Positions 24,652-34,262 of a DNA stretch of 64,000 nt are shown here, in pieces. Below the pieces are notes generated by a model. It did not search any database and was not told the DNA's origin. It was given only the letters and a program-made list of their open reading frames with translations. The position numbers and the translations under genes are program-made. Origin of the DNA: Pseudomonas sp. UBA5706. Lineage in GTDB: Bacteria > Pseudomonadota > Gammaproteobacteria > Pseudomonadales > Pseudomonadaceae. The stretch lies in the NCBI RefSeq assembly GCF_002419965.1, contig NZ_DIHC01000029.1, positions 1-64,000 on the forward strand, given 5' to 3'. Position 1 is the first letter of the stretch. Each line of letters opens with the position of its first letter.

Positions 24652-25535
24652 TCGCCGAGTATCAGGCGCTCAGTCAGGCGCGCGTCAATGCGGCCCTGGA
24701 AACCCTGTTCACTGTTCCCTCTCCCGAACTGACCCGCCTTTACCAGGCCATGCGCTACAGCGTCACCAACGGCGGCAAGCGCGTGCGCCCGTTGCTGGTG
24801 TATGGCGCCTGCGAAGCCTTGGGCGGCGATGCCGAGCGAGCCAATGGGGCAGCCTGCGCGGTCGAGCTGATCCACGCCTATTCGCTGGTTCATGACGATC
24901 TGCCGGCAATGGACGACGATGACCTGCGTCGCGGCCTGCCGACCACGCACAAGGCGTTTGACGAAGCCTGCGCGATCCTCGCCGGCGACGGCCTGCAAAC
25001 CCTGGCGTTCAGCGTACTGAGCGACCGAGTGCTGAACCCGCAAGACGCACAAACTCTGTTGAAAATGGTCGCTACCCTGGCCCACGCCGCCGGCCCTGCC
25101 GGCATGGTTGGCGGGCAGGCGATCGATCTGGGGTCGGTGGGCCTGAAGCTCGACCAGACCGCGCTGGAGTTCATGCATCGGCACAAGACTGGCGCCCTGA
25201 TCGAGGCCAGTGTACGGCTGGGAGCCCTGGCCAGCGGCCAAGCCAGCCAGGTCCAGCTGGACTCGCTGCAGATCTACGCGCGCGCCGTCGGCCTGGCGTT
25301 TCAAGTCCAGGACGACATCCTCGATGTCGAAAGCGATACCGCCACGCTGGGCAAACGCCAGGGCGCCGATATTGCTCGCGACAAGCCCACGTACCCGGCC
25401 TTGCTGGGCCTGGAAGAAGCCAAGCACTACGCCCTGGAACTGCGCGATCAGGCGCTGGTAGCATTGCGACCTTTCGACGCGGCCGCCGAGCCTTTGCGCG
25501 CGCTGGCGCGTTATATCGTCGAACGCCGCAATTAG
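24648..25535 (+). CDS. ispA: farnesyl diphosphate synthase
   Basis: The 295-residue prenyltransferase joins IPP to DMAPP and GPP to give farnesyl diphosphate for quinones and undecaprenyl carriers. It shows NGGKRVRPLLVYGACEALGG, the first aspartate-rich motif LVHDDLPAMDDDDLRRG, the KTGALIEASVRLG segment, and the second aspartate motif QVQDDILD. It sits between xseB and dxs. Confidence 0.95.
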   Translation: MIAEYQALSQARVNAALETLFTVPSPELTRLYQAMRYSVTNGGKRVRPLLVYGACEALGGDAERANGAACAVELIHAYSLVHDDLPAMDDDDLRRGLPTTHKAFDEACAILAGDGLQTLAFSVLSDRVLNPQDAQTLLKMVATLAHAAGPAGMVGGQAIDLGSVGLKLDQTALEFMHRHKTGALIEASVRLGALASGQASQVQLDSLQIYARAVGLAFQVQDDILDVESDTATLGKRQGADIARDKPTYPALLGLEEAKHYALELRDQALVALRPFDAAAEPLRALARYIVERRN

Positions 25536-25778
25536 CGCATACGACCCCGAACGGCTGTTTAGGAGCGGCGACGTCCGGGGGCGTGTGACGAAACCTGGGT
25601 GCATCACAGGTATTTTCGTAATCGGATGGACTTATCGCGGGCAAGCGCGCTCCTACAAAATGACACGCCGTTGCTTCTGCTCTCGCTGCTTGCATTTGAA
25701 CATCATCGACTTCAGTTCATGGGCAGCCCGCGATGCATCAGGTAAACTGCCGCCTCTTTCACTATAACGATTCGCCTG

Positions 25779-27668
25779 ATGCCCACGACGTTCCAAGAGA
25801 TTCCCCGCGAGCGCCCGTCCACGCCACTGCTCGACAAGGCAGCGACGCCGGACGGACTGCGCCGGTTAGGTGAAGCCGAGCTCGAAGCTCTGGCTGATGA
25901 ACTGCGCCTGGAGCTGCTCTATACCGTTGGCCAGACCGGCGGGCACTTCGGTGCCGGGCTTGGGGTCATCGAGCTGACCGTGGCGCTGCATTATGTCTTC
26001 GATACCCCCGACGACCGGCTGGTCTGGGACGTCGGTCATCAAGCGTATCCCCACAAGATTCTCACGGGTCGGCGTGAACAGATGTCGACCCTGCGCCAGA
26101 AAGGCGGTGTGGCCGCTTTCCCCCGCCGCGGCGAAAGCGAGTACGACACCTTTGGCGTCGGTCACTCAAGCACCTCGATCAGCGCTGCGCTGGGCATGGC
26201 CATCGCCGCCCGGCTGCAGGGCAGCGAGCGCAAATCCATCGCCGTCATCGGCGACGGTGCGTTGACGGCGGGCATGGCGTTCGAGGCGTTGAATCACGCC
26301 CCGGAAGTCAACGCCGACATGCTGGTGATCCTTAACGACAATGACATGTCGATCTCGCGCAACGTCGGCGGCTTGTCGAACTATCTGGCGAAGATCCTTT
26401 CCAGCCGTACCTACGCGAGCATGCGCGAAGGCAGCAAGAAGGTGCTGTCGCGTCTGCCCGGCGCTTGGGAAATCGCCCGGCGCACCGAGGAGTACGCCAA
26501 AGGCATGCTGGTCCCGGGCACCCTGTTCGAGGAGCTGGGCTGGAACTACATCGGCCCTATCGACGGCCACGATCTGCCTACGCTAATCGCCACCTTGCGC
26601 AACATGCGTGACCTGAAGGGGCCCCAGTTCCTGCATGTGGTCACCAAGAAGGGCAAGGGTTTCGCCCCGGCCGAGGTCGACCCGATCGGCTATCACGCGA
26701 TCACCAAGCTCGACCCGCTGGACGCGCCTGCTGCGCCGAAAAAGGCCAGCGGTCCGAAATACTCCGGCGTGTTCGGCCAGTGGCTGTGCGACATGGCCAA
26801 GGCTGACGAACGCTTGGTCGGTATCACCCCGGCAATGAAAGAAGGCTCTGACCTGGTGGCGTTCAGCGAACGGTTCCCTGAGCGTTACTTCGACGTGGCG
26901 ATCGCCGAGCAGCATGCGGTCACACTGGCTGCCGGCATGGCTTGCGAAGGCGCCAAGCCTGTTGTGGCGATCTATTCGACCTTCCTGCAACGCGGCTATG
27001 ACCAACTGATTCACGACGTCGCGGTACAGAATCTGGACGTGCTGTTTGCCATTGACCGCGCAGGGCTAGTCGGCGAAGACGGCCCGACCCACGCCGGCAG
27101 TTTCGATCTGTCCTTCCTGCGCTGCATTCCTAACATGTTGGTGATGACGCCCAGCGACGAGAACGAACTCCGTCGAATGCTCAGCACCGGTCACCTGTTC
27201 AATGGCCCGGCGGCTGTGCGCTACCCGCGTGGCACTGGCCCGAATGCTGTGATCGACAGCGGGCTGGAGCCGTTGGACATCGGCAAGGGTATCGTTCGTC
27301 GTCACGGCAGCAAGGTCGCGATGCTGGTGTTCGGCGTGCAGTTGGCCGAGGCACTGAAAGTCGCCGAGAAGCTCGATGCCACGGTAGTCGATATGCGCTT
27401 CGTCAAACCGTTGGACGAGGCACTGGTCCGCGAAATCGCCTCCAACCACGAACTGCTGGTCACCATCGAAGAAAACGCCATCATGGGTGGCGCCGGTGCG
27501 GCGGTCAGCGAGTTCCTGGCGCGGGAAAACATTCTCAAGTCAGTGTTGCACCTGGGCTTGCCGGACCTCTACGTCGAACACGCCAAGCCGGCGCAGATGC
27601 TTGCAGAATGCGGGCTGGATGCGGACGGGATCGAAGCGTCGATCAGCGAGCGCCTGAAAAAGCTCTGA
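25779..27668 (+). CDS. dxs: 1-deoxy-D-xylulose-5-phosphate synthase
   Basis: This thiamine diphosphate enzyme condenses pyruvate and glyceraldehyde 3-phosphate, the first step of the MEP isoprenoid pathway. The 629-residue protein shows the GDGALTAGMAFEALN cofactor motif, GHQAYPHKILTGR, the DIAIAEQHAVTLAAGMA region (here DVAIAEQHAVT) and DRAGLVGEDGPTHAG. It lies 243 bases after ispA; that gap contains half of a REP-type sequence near 25,633-25,660 but no gene. Confidence 0.96.
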   Translation: MPTTFQEIPRERPSTPLLDKAATPDGLRRLGEAELEALADELRLELLYTVGQTGGHFGAGLGVIELTVALHYVFDTPDDRLVWDVGHQAYPHKILTGRREQMSTLRQKGGVAAFPRRGESEYDTFGVGHSSTSISAALGMAIAARLQGSERKSIAVIGDGALTAGMAFEALNHAPEVNADMLVILNDNDMSISRNVGGLSNYLAKILSSRTYASMREGSKKVLSRLPGAWEIARRTEEYAKGMLVPGTLFEELGWNYIGPIDGHDLPTLIATLRNMRDLKGPQFLHVVTKKGKGFAPAEVDPIGYHAITKLDPLDAPAAPKKASGPKYSGVFGQWLCDMAKADERLVGITPAMKEGSDLVAFSERFPERYFDVAIAEQHAVTLAAGMACEGAKPVVAIYSTFLQRGYDQLIHDVAVQNLDVLFAIDRAGLVGEDGPTHAGSFDLSFLRCIPNMLVMTPSDENELRRMLSTGHLFNGPAAVRYPRGTGPNAVIDSGLEPLDIGKGIVRRHGSKVAMLVFGVQLAEALKVAEKLDATVVDMRFVKPLDEALVREIASNHELLVTIEENAIMGGAGAAVSEFLARENILKSVLHLGLPDLYVEHAKPAQMLAECGLDADGIEASISERLKKL

Positions 27669-27690
27669 GGCCGCCCAGCTGTCTGACATT

Positions 27691-27790
27691 TGATCGCTCC
27701 CACGCTCCGCGTGGGCATCTACCGCTGCGGGCCATTGACGCAGAGCTTCTACAACGGCTCACCACGCAGAGCGTGGGAGCGATACGATCA
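27691..27790. repeat. REP pair, inverted (GATCGCTCCCACGC type)
   Basis: TGATCGCTCCCACGC at 27691 runs into CTCCGCGTGGG, and the inverse, CCACGCAGAGCGTGGGAGCGAT, ends near 27,783. The two units face each other across about 45 bases. This is the common Pseudomonas arrangement of two opposed REPs downstream of dxs. Confidence 0.75.
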
Positions 27791-27804
27791 AGCGGCCCAC
27801 ACAC

Positions 27805-27880
27805 GCCCTGTAGCAGTCCGGCTTGCCGGCAGTAGCCAGTTCGATGATGCCACCGCTGGCAAGCCGGACTGCCACAGGGC
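27805..27880. repeat. second REP-type hairpin, different family
   Basis: CCCTGTAGCAGTCCGGCTTGCC (27,806 on) pairs with GGCAAGCCGGACTGCCACAGGG (ending 27,879), a near-complete long stem. It ends only 20 bases before the btuB start, so it occupies the place where the btuB leader would be. Confidence 0.75.
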
Positions 27881-27899
27881 ATAGCGACAAGATAAAAAT

Positions 27900-29783
27900 A
27901 TGACCCTGCCCCGTCTCGCCTTTGCCCTTTCGCTTCTGCCCGCTGCGCAAGCCTTTGCCGATCTACCCGATCGCGACGCCGCTTTGAAGCTGTCCGATGT
28001 GTTGGTCAGCGCCAATCGCCAAGTCGAACAGCGCGACGCCAGTGTGGCCGCGAATACGGTATTCACTCGCGCCGATATCGAGCGTCTGCAACCGAGCAGC
28101 GTGACTGACCTGCTCAACCGCGTGCCAGGGGTGCAGGTTGCGCCGAGCGGTGGCCGTGGCAGCTTGCCGGGGATCTACATTCGCGGGACCAAGTCCGCAC
28201 AAAGCCTGGTGCTGGTCGATGGCCAGCGCATCGCTAACGCCACGTCCGCCGACAGCGCCCTTCAATACCTCAATGTCGAGCAGATCGAGCGGGTCGAAGT
28301 GCTGCGAGGTTCACGTTCGGTCGTGTATGGCGCTGATGCCATCGGCGGGGTGATCCAGATCTTCACCCGGCGCGGCGCCGAACAAGGCCTTCAGGCCCGC
28401 CTGCACAGCGGCGTTGGCAACCGAGGCACCTGGCAGAACAGCCTTGGCCTGTCGGGCGGTGACCAGCAGACCCGCTTCAACCTCAGCACCAGCCTCAACG
28501 AAACCGCCGGTATCGACCGCACGGGGCCTTCGTTCGCCAGCGACGCCGATCGCGACGGCTACCGAAACAAGTCCTACAGCCTGAACCTGAGTCATTGGCT
28601 GAACGATGACGTAGAAATCGGCTTCAATGCGCTGGATAACAAGGGCAAGACCGAGTTTGACAACCCGTTCGGTCTGTTTGACCCGATCACTTTCAACAGC
28701 AATGGCCAGCAGCAGTACAGTGATTTTGAACTCAGCAGCCTAGGCACTTACATCGATGCCCGCATCAACGAGCGCTGGAAAACCCGTCTCGAAGTGGGCC
28801 ACAGCGAAAACCGTGAGAAAACCTTCGACAAGCTCAGCGACGATCGCTCCGTATTCAACACCTACCGCGATTCGGTTACCTGGCAGAACGACCTGACGCT
28901 GGACGAGCGCAACAACGTGATGCTCGGTGGCGACTGGTATGAAGATCGGGTCAACAGCAGCACGCCGTTCGATGAAGACAGCCGCTGGAACCGGGCGGCG
29001 TTCATTCAGCACCGTTTCAAGGGCGAAGGATTTTCCACCGAGCTTGGGCTGCGTCGTGACCAGAACCAACAGTTCGGCAGCCAGAATACCTGGAGCGGCA
29101 CCCTGGCCCTGCCGGTCAATGAGGCTAACGACGTGCTGCTGTCCTACAGCGAAGGCTTCCGTGCGCCGACATTCAACGATCTGTATTACCCAGGTTTCAG
29201 CAACCAAAATCTCAAGCCTGAGCATTCGAAAAGCTACGAGCTGCAATGGCGTAGCCGCCTGAGCGACACCAGCAAACTGGAAGCGTCCCTGTACCGTACC
29301 GATCTGAAAGACGCGATAGCACTGGACAGCGACTTCCGCCCGCAGAACATTGCTTCGGCGCGAATCAATGGCTTCGAGGCATCGCTTGAGCAACGACTGT
29401 TCGGCTGGACCGGCAAGCTGGGCGCATCAATCATCGACCCTCGCGACCGCGACACCGGCCACACACTCAACCGGCGTGCGCGCCGAACCTTGAACCTGGA
29501 CATCGATCGCCAGTTCGACCGCCTCGGCATCGGCGCCAGCTGGCAGGCGGTGAGCGACAGTTACAACGACGAGGCGAATACCCAAAACATCGGCGGCTAT
29601 GCGCTGTTCGGCCTGCGCAGCAGTTGGAAGGCCAGTGATGAGGTGAAGCTTGAATTCAAGCTAGAGAATGCGCTGGACAAACGCTACAGCCGCACGCTGT
29701 ACAGCTTTGATGGCAGTCATTACGGGTACCGCGAAGAGGGACGCACATGGATGTTCGGGGTGACCTGGACGCCGAGCTTGTGA
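27900..29783 (+). CDS. btuB: TonB-dependent vitamin B12 receptor BtuB
   Basis: The 627-residue outer-membrane protein starts with a signal peptide ending near PAAQAFA, then a TonB-box-like LSDVLVSANRQVEQRD, a plug domain (DLLNRVPGVQVAPSGGRGS; YIRGTKSAQSLVLVDGQRI; GADAIGGVIQIFT) and a long beta barrel with many alternating aromatic strands. It closely fits BtuB in length and plug motifs and is paired with a nearby btuF. It imports cobalamin with TonB energy. The ribosome site is weak (AAGATAAAAAT). I see no B12 riboswitch between the REP and the start. Confidence 0.85.
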   Translation: MTLPRLAFALSLLPAAQAFADLPDRDAALKLSDVLVSANRQVEQRDASVAANTVFTRADIERLQPSSVTDLLNRVPGVQVAPSGGRGSLPGIYIRGTKSAQSLVLVDGQRIANATSADSALQYLNVEQIERVEVLRGSRSVVYGADAIGGVIQIFTRRGAEQGLQARLHSGVGNRGTWQNSLGLSGGDQQTRFNLSTSLNETAGIDRTGPSFASDADRDGYRNKSYSLNLSHWLNDDVEIGFNALDNKGKTEFDNPFGLFDPITFNSNGQQQYSDFELSSLGTYIDARINERWKTRLEVGHSENREKTFDKLSDDRSVFNTYRDSVTWQNDLTLDERNNVMLGGDWYEDRVNSSTPFDEDSRWNRAAFIQHRFKGEGFSTELGLRRDQNQQFGSQNTWSGTLALPVNEANDVLLSYSEGFRAPTFNDLYYPGFSNQNLKPEHSKSYELQWRSRLSDTSKLEASLYRTDLKDAIALDSDFRPQNIASARINGFEASLEQRLFGWTGKLGASIIDPRDRDTGHTLNRRARRTLNLDIDRQFDRLGIGASWQAVSDSYNDEANTQNIGGYALFGLRSSWKASDEVKLEFKLENALDKRYSRTLYSFDGSHYGYREEGRTWMFGVTWTPSL

Positions 29784-29878
29784 CGCAGGGTCCGCTGCAG
29801 GAACGCGCTCGCCGTTGATTCATTCCGTCGGTTGTAAAGATCGCTATCGCAGGCGAGCGCGCGCCTACAATCGGATGT

Positions 29879-30664
29879 TCATCGCTCTGGCGATAACGCC
29901 GCGCACAACTTTTCCACAGCATCCAACATCTGGCCGCTCGGCCGCTCGATGCCTTTATCCGGCACTACCCGCATCCGCGCCTTAAGCGACGGCCAGGCTT
30001 TCCAGAGGTTCAGCTGTGAGGTCGAACCTGCAACGATCACTTGAGGATTTCGCTGCAAAACGGCTTCAAGGCTGACCTGCGGTGCGGGTTGGCTCACATC
30101 GGCAAACACGTTTCGCGCCCCGCAGACACTTAACCCATCGCTGATGATCTGCCCGCCGCCAACGGTATACAGCGGCTGGTCCCACACCTGATAGAACACA
30201 CTCAGGGGGACGTCCCGGCGATAGCGCTCTCTCAATGCGGACAGTCGCTGACGAAATTCACCCGCCATTTGCCGCCCGCGTTCAGCGCGGCCCAAGCGCT
30301 CGCCAATCTGCTCGATCTGATCGGCCAGTTGCTCCAGAGTGTGCGGTTCGGCGGTGAACGTGGGGATATTCAAGCGCTGCAACTGATCGCGCTGAGCGAC
30401 GCTGACGCTGCCCGGCCATAGCAACAACAGATCAGGCTGGAGACTGAGCAGTCGCTCCGTTTCCAATTGTCCGTATCGTCCCACCGACGGCAAAGCCGCG
30501 ACAGAGGCAGGACGGTCACCACCGTCCAGCACCCCGACCAATAGATCGGTAGCGCCCAGCTCGGAGACGATTTCAGTCAGCGAAGGTGCAAGACTCACCA
30601 CTCGCTCGGCGGCGCAGACAGGCCAGACCATGAGCGAGAGCAGACAGGCAATGAGACGACGCAT
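29879..30664 (-). CDS. btuF: cobalamin-binding periplasmic protein BtuF
   Basis: Start ATG 30664 gives a 261-residue protein with a signal peptide (MRRLIACLLSLMVWPVCA). ERVVSLAPSLTEIVSELGATDLLVGV is the type III binding-protein start, and GRYGQLETERLLSLQPDLLLLWPG follows. It carries B12 to a BtuCD-type permease, which is not in this window. It converges on btuB across a 95-base gap with a half-REP (near 29,840-29,875) and lies downstream of ribA. Confidence 0.85.
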   Translation of the reverse strand: MRRLIACLLSLMVWPVCAAERVVSLAPSLTEIVSELGATDLLVGVLDGGDRPASVAALPSVGRYGQLETERLLSLQPDLLLLWPGSVSVAQRDQLQRLNIPTFTAEPHTLEQLADQIEQIGERLGRAERGRQMAGEFRQRLSALRERYRRDVPLSVFYQVWDQPLYTVGGGQIISDGLSVCGARNVFADVSQPAPQVSLEAVLQRNPQVIVAGSTSQLNLWKAWPSLKARMRVVPDKGIERPSGQMLDAVEKLCAALSPER

Positions 30665-30722
30665 CAGCCTAGTTGAAGGAGAATGTCTGGAAGCACCAGC
30701 TGACAGCGCGCATAGTCGAGTG

Positions 30723-31340
30723 TCACGCCGGATCGACCTCACTCTGATGCTCATTGCCCATCATGTGACCCAGCTTGCCCGCCTTGGTGGCCAGGTAAAG
30801 CTTATTGTGCGGGTTCTGGCCGGTATGCAACGGCACGCGCTCGGCAACGGCGATGCCCATGTCGGTCAAGGCTTTGACCTTGCGAGGATTGTTGGTCATC
30901 AGGCGCAGCGACTTCACGCCCAAGTGCTCCAGCATGGGCAGGCAGATCGCATATTCGCGTTGATCGGCGGCAAACCCCAGGCGTTCGTTGGCTTCAACGG
31001 TGTCCGCCCCGCCGTCCTGCAGCTCATACGCCCGGATCTTGTTCATCAAGCCAATGCCGCGCCCTTCCTGGCGCAGGTACAGCAGAACACCCCGGCCTTC
31101 GGACGCAATCGCTCGCAGGGCAGCTTCGAGCTGAGAACCGCAATCGCAACGCTGGCTGAACAGAGCGTCGCCGGTCAGGCATTCGGAATGCACGCGGCCC
31201 AGAACCGGGGCGCCATCGGCTACATCGCCAAGACTGAGAACGACGTGTTCACGACCCGTTTCCTGCTCCAGGAAGCCGTTCATGGTGAAAGTGGCAAAAG
31301 TGGTAGGCAGCTTGGAAGCCGCGACAAATACGACGGGCAC
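30723..31340 (-). CDS. ribA: GTP cyclohydrolase II
   Basis: RibA opens GTP to 2,5-diamino-6-ribosylamino-4-pyrimidinone 5'-phosphate, the committed step in riboflavin synthesis. The 205-residue protein keeps the zinc cysteines in CLTGDALFSQRCDCGSQL and the catalytic QEGRGIGLMNKIRAYELQD region. This stand-alone active enzyme matters because the RibBA protein in the same cluster lacks the zinc site. It lies in the leftward row between the solute-binding gene and btuF. Confidence 0.95.
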   Translation of the reverse strand: MPVVFVAASKLPTTFATFTMNGFLEQETGREHVVLSLGDVADGAPVLGRVHSECLTGDALFSQRCDCGSQLEAALRAIASEGRGVLLYLRQEGRGIGLMNKIRAYELQDGGADTVEANERLGFAADQREYAICLPMLEHLGVKSLRLMTNNPRKVKALTDMGIAVAERVPLHTGQNPHNKLYLATKAGKLGHMMGNEHQSEVDPA

Positions 31341-31451
31341 CGTGTGCTCCTGATCAGTATGAGGGCTGAAAATGCGAAAGGTGACATTGTAACAGCAGGC
31401 TCCGGCAGACGCTTAGGCTGAATTGTCGGGCATTGAGATCAGCACGTTCGA

Positions 31452-32243
31452 TCATTGCCTCATTCCTGTCTTGACAGGAATGTCGATGAGATCAAACGGG
31501 TAAGGTTGCTTCCAGCGGGCGAAGATAGGCCGCAGCTTGCCGGAACGCACCAGTTGCGCCATGCGTCGGTCAAACAGAATGCGCAGAGAGCGGCCCCTCG
31601 CAGTATTGGCAAAGCTTAGGTACAACGGAATCGCCGCAAGATATGTCGTGCGAAAACGCTCCGGCTCCTTGGTTTGCTGGAGTATGAAGCTGATTTCCGG
31701 TTTTGCATCGATGTAGAGGTCTGCACGGCTGTGGTCGAGCATATTCAGGATAGGCTCACGCCGAGCGACTTCATTGAAGTGCACGATATCGGGCAGGTAA
31801 TGCTCAAACTCATACCCTCGAACCCAAGCCAGGCGATAGCTGCCCAAGGTATGCAAGGTGGGAGTGGGCTCGGAGGCCAGGCTCAGCGCGTAGATTTCAT
31901 CGACATCGTAATGCCATTGCGGATACAGCGTGCCTTCGACTTCATTCTTGTAGGCACCCACCCAGGCGTCAGCTTCGCCACGTTGCACCAGGCCGACGGC
32001 TCGGGTGTATGGCTCGACGCGCGCCTGGACCTGCACTCCGGCAGGTTCGAACAGCTCGCGCATCAGGTCCCACCCCAAGCCGGTACCGTCGGCCTCGGTA
32101 TAACCGTTCCACTGCTCGCTGACGAGCACGATATCGTCAGGCCTGTCAGGCTGGGAGTCGGCCCGCACCGGGATCACGGCCATCGCCAGTCCCATCGCCA
32201 GCCACGATAGGCCTGACAGCCATTTCATCCCCGCCCGACCCAT
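31452..32243 (-). CDS. periplasmic solute-binding protein, family 3-like
   Basis: Start ATG 32243 is supported by AGGAAA eight bases upstream. The 263-residue protein has an N-terminal signal peptide (WLAMGLAMAVIPVRA) and an amino-acid-binding-protein-like fold (SEQWNGYTEADGTGLGWDLMRELFEPAG; GEADAWVGAYKN). No permease genes are adjacent, so it may be an orphan sensor-type binding protein. Its ligand is unknown. It sits between pgpA and ribA, a position I recall in other pseudomonads. Confidence 0.75.
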   Translation of the reverse strand: MGRAGMKWLSGLSWLAMGLAMAVIPVRADSQPDRPDDIVLVSEQWNGYTEADGTGLGWDLMRELFEPAGVQVQARVEPYTRAVGLVQRGEADAWVGAYKNEVEGTLYPQWHYDVDEIYALSLASEPTPTLHTLGSYRLAWVRGYEFEHYLPDIVHFNEVARREPILNMLDHSRADLYIDAKPEISFILQQTKEPERFRTTYLAAIPLYLSFANTARGRSLRILFDRRMAQLVRSGKLRPIFARWKQPYPFDLIDIPVKTGMRQ

Positions 32244-32253
32244 GAGTCGTTTC

Positions 32254-32763
32254 CTATATGACGCCCCACACCCAGACCAGACCCTGCATCGCCAACCAGG
32301 CGAAAACCCCGGCCAGAACGTCGTCCAGCATGATGCCGACGCCGCCGTGCACGTGCTTGTCGATCCAGTGGATAGGCCAAGGCTTGAGGATGTCGAAGAA
32401 GCGGAACATCAGGAAACCCACCAGCAGCCAGACCCAGCCCTCGGGCACCAGCCATAGGGTGATCCACATGCCGACCATTTCGTCCCATACGATGCCTTCG
32501 TGATCGTGCACACGCAAATCGTCGGCCACCTTGCCACACAGCCAGAAGCCGAACAGCATGGTGACGCCCAGCATCAGCCAGTAACCCCAGTCAGGAAGCA
32601 TCTGCCATAGCGGGATGAACGGCACGGCCACCATGGAGCCCCAGGTACCTGGCGCCTTGGGCAAGGTACCTGAACCAAAACCAAAGGCCAGAAAGTGCCA
32701 GGGGTTGGTCCACACCGATGGCGGAACGTTTTCCGCCGGGACTTGATTAGGATGATCTGTCAC
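32254..32763 (-). CDS. pgpA: phosphatidylglycerophosphatase A
   Basis: PgpA removes the phosphate from phosphatidylglycerol phosphate at the inner membrane. The 169-residue protein shows FGFGSGTLPKAPGTWGSM, DDLRVHDHEGIVWDEMVGMWI and RFFDILKPWPI, all typical, with several membrane helices. Its start overlaps the thiL stop by four bases. Confidence 0.94.
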   Translation of the reverse strand: MTDHPNQVPAENVPPSVWTNPWHFLAFGFGSGTLPKAPGTWGSMVAVPFIPLWQMLPDWGYWLMLGVTMLFGFWLCGKVADDLRVHDHEGIVWDEMVGMWITLWLVPEGWVWLLVGFLMFRFFDILKPWPIHWIDKHVHGGVGIMLDDVLAGVFAWLAMQGLVWVWGVI

Positions 32764-33725
32764 CGTGTCTCCCGAAAATGTTGATAACCCCGAGTCAACG
32801 GAGTGACGTCCTGCCCTCGATCGTCGATTAATCCCACGCCCTGCCCTTCGACCACCCGACCGATCACAAAAATCGGCCAGCCAGCGGCAACCAGGTCAGC
32901 CAGCAATGATGCCGGGAGCGTGAACGCGAGTCTGTAGTCGTCGCCGCCGCTGAGCGCGGCATTGAGCGCTTCGTCGGCGTTGAAAAATGCCAGCAGCGCG
33001 TCAGACATTGGTACCTTGTCACGCTCTACCAACAAGCGTACGCCGGAAGCCGACGCGATGTGTCCGCAATCGGCGAGCAGCCCGTCGGAGATGTCCAGCG
33101 CCGATGTCGCCTTGCCGCGCAACGCCTGCCCCAGGGCCAACTGAGGTTGCGGCGACCAGTAGCGCGCCAGCAACGCCTGTGTGGTAGACGCCTCGGTGCT
33201 GCGCTGGTTCAACACCAACGGCAGCGCGCCAGCGCCGTCACCCAAGGCGCCCCCGACACACAGCAGATCCCCCGGCCGGGCGCCGCTACGGGTCAGCGCC
33301 TGCCCCGTCGGGACCGTACCGAAAACCGTCACGGTCAGGCTCAAAGGGCCGCGCGTGGTGTCGCCGCCAATCAGGCGCATGGAGCAGCCTTGGGCCATCT
33401 GGTTCAAACCGCGGGCGAATGCCTGGAGCCAATCGGCGCAAACCTCCGGCAAGGTCAGGGCAAGGGTGAATGCGAGGGGACTTGCGCCCATGGCTGCCAG
33501 ATCACTGGCAGAGACGCCGAGGGCACGCTGGCCCAGCAGGAAGGGATCACAGACCTCGGGGAAATGCACCCCGGCGACCAGTGTGTCGGTGGAGATTGCC
33601 AGCTGTTCGCCGGGGTTCATCGACAACAGGGCGCAGTCGTCGCCGATCCCCAATGCGACGCCCATGCCTGGCTGCGCACACGGCGCAGCGGCAAAGTAAT
33701 TGCGGATCAGCTCGAACTCGCCCAT
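32760..33725 (-). CDS. thiL: thiamine-monophosphate kinase
   Basis: ThiL phosphorylates thiamine monophosphate to the active diphosphate with ATP. The 321-residue protein begins MGEFELIRNYF and carries GIGDDCALL, STDTLVAGVHFP, RLIGGDTTRGPLSLTVTVFG and ALDISDGLLADCGHI. It lies 36 bases after nusB and overlaps pgpA, in the conserved nusB-thiL-pgpA order. Confidence 0.96.
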   Translation of the reverse strand: MGEFELIRNYFAAAPCAQPGMGVALGIGDDCALLSMNPGEQLAISTDTLVAGVHFPEVCDPFLLGQRALGVSASDLAAMGASPLAFTLALTLPEVCADWLQAFARGLNQMAQGCSMRLIGGDTTRGPLSLTVTVFGTVPTGQALTRSGARPGDLLCVGGALGDGAGALPLVLNQRSTEASTTQALLARYWSPQPQLALGQALRGKATSALDISDGLLADCGHIASASGVRLLVERDKVPMSDALLAFFNADEALNAALSGGDDYRLAFTLPASLLADLVAAGWPIFVIGRVVEGQGVGLIDDRGQDVTPLTRGYQHFRETR

Positions 33726-33761
33726 GGCATCAACGCTGGAGGATCTGGAGGCCCAGACGCC

Positions 33762-34262
33762 TTAGCGCTTGTGAGCCTTGACTTCGACTTCGCGCAGACG
33801 CGGAGCCAGCTTGTCGAGCACGCCGTTGACGAACTTGTGACCGTCGGTGGAGCCGTAGACTTTCGCCAGCTCGATGCCTTCGTTGATCACCACACGGTAC
33901 GGCACGTCAATGCGATCGATCAGTTCCCAGGTCGACAGCCGCAGTACGGCCAGTTCAACCGGGTCCAACGCTTCGATGGTGATGTCCAGGCAAGGTGTCA
34001 GCGCCGCGTCGATCTCGACCTTCTTGGCCGGGACCCCGTGCAGGATTTCACGGAAGTAGGCCGCATCGACATCACTGAAGTCGTTGTCGACCCGAAACTG
34101 CGCTTCGATTTCATTCAACGACTGCTTAGCCATGTACCACTGATAGAGCGCCTGCATGGCGAGCTTGCGGGCAGCGCGGCGTTTTTCACTCTTTGAGGGC
34201 TTGCCAGCGTCGGCCGGGCGAGGGTCGCGCGGGTTGAACTGATCGCTATCGTCGTTAATCAC
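33762..34262 (-). CDS. nusB: transcription antitermination factor NusB
   Basis: NusB binds boxA with S10 during rRNA antitermination. The 166-residue protein has a lysine/arginine-rich start, then RRAARKLAMQALYQW, and ends ELAKVYGSTDGHKFVNGVLDKLA, typical of the family. Its start overlaps the ribH stop by four bases. Confidence 0.95.
   Translation of the reverse strand: MINDDSDQFNPRDPRPADAGKPSKSEKRRAARKLAMQALYQWYMAKQSLNEIEAQFRVDNDFSDVDAAYFREILHGVPAKKVEIDAALTPCLDITIEALDPVELAVLRLSTWELIDRIDVPYRVVINEGIELAKVYGSTDGHKFVNGVLDKLAPRLREVEVKAHKR

Noticed and set aside
24369..25607. Long open frame opposite xseB-ispA
   Set aside because: It spans two firmly identified genes and shows only GC-driven shadow composition.
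27805..27899. Cobalamin riboswitch before btuB
   Set aside because: The structure is a simple REP-like inverted repeat; the conserved B12-box is absent.
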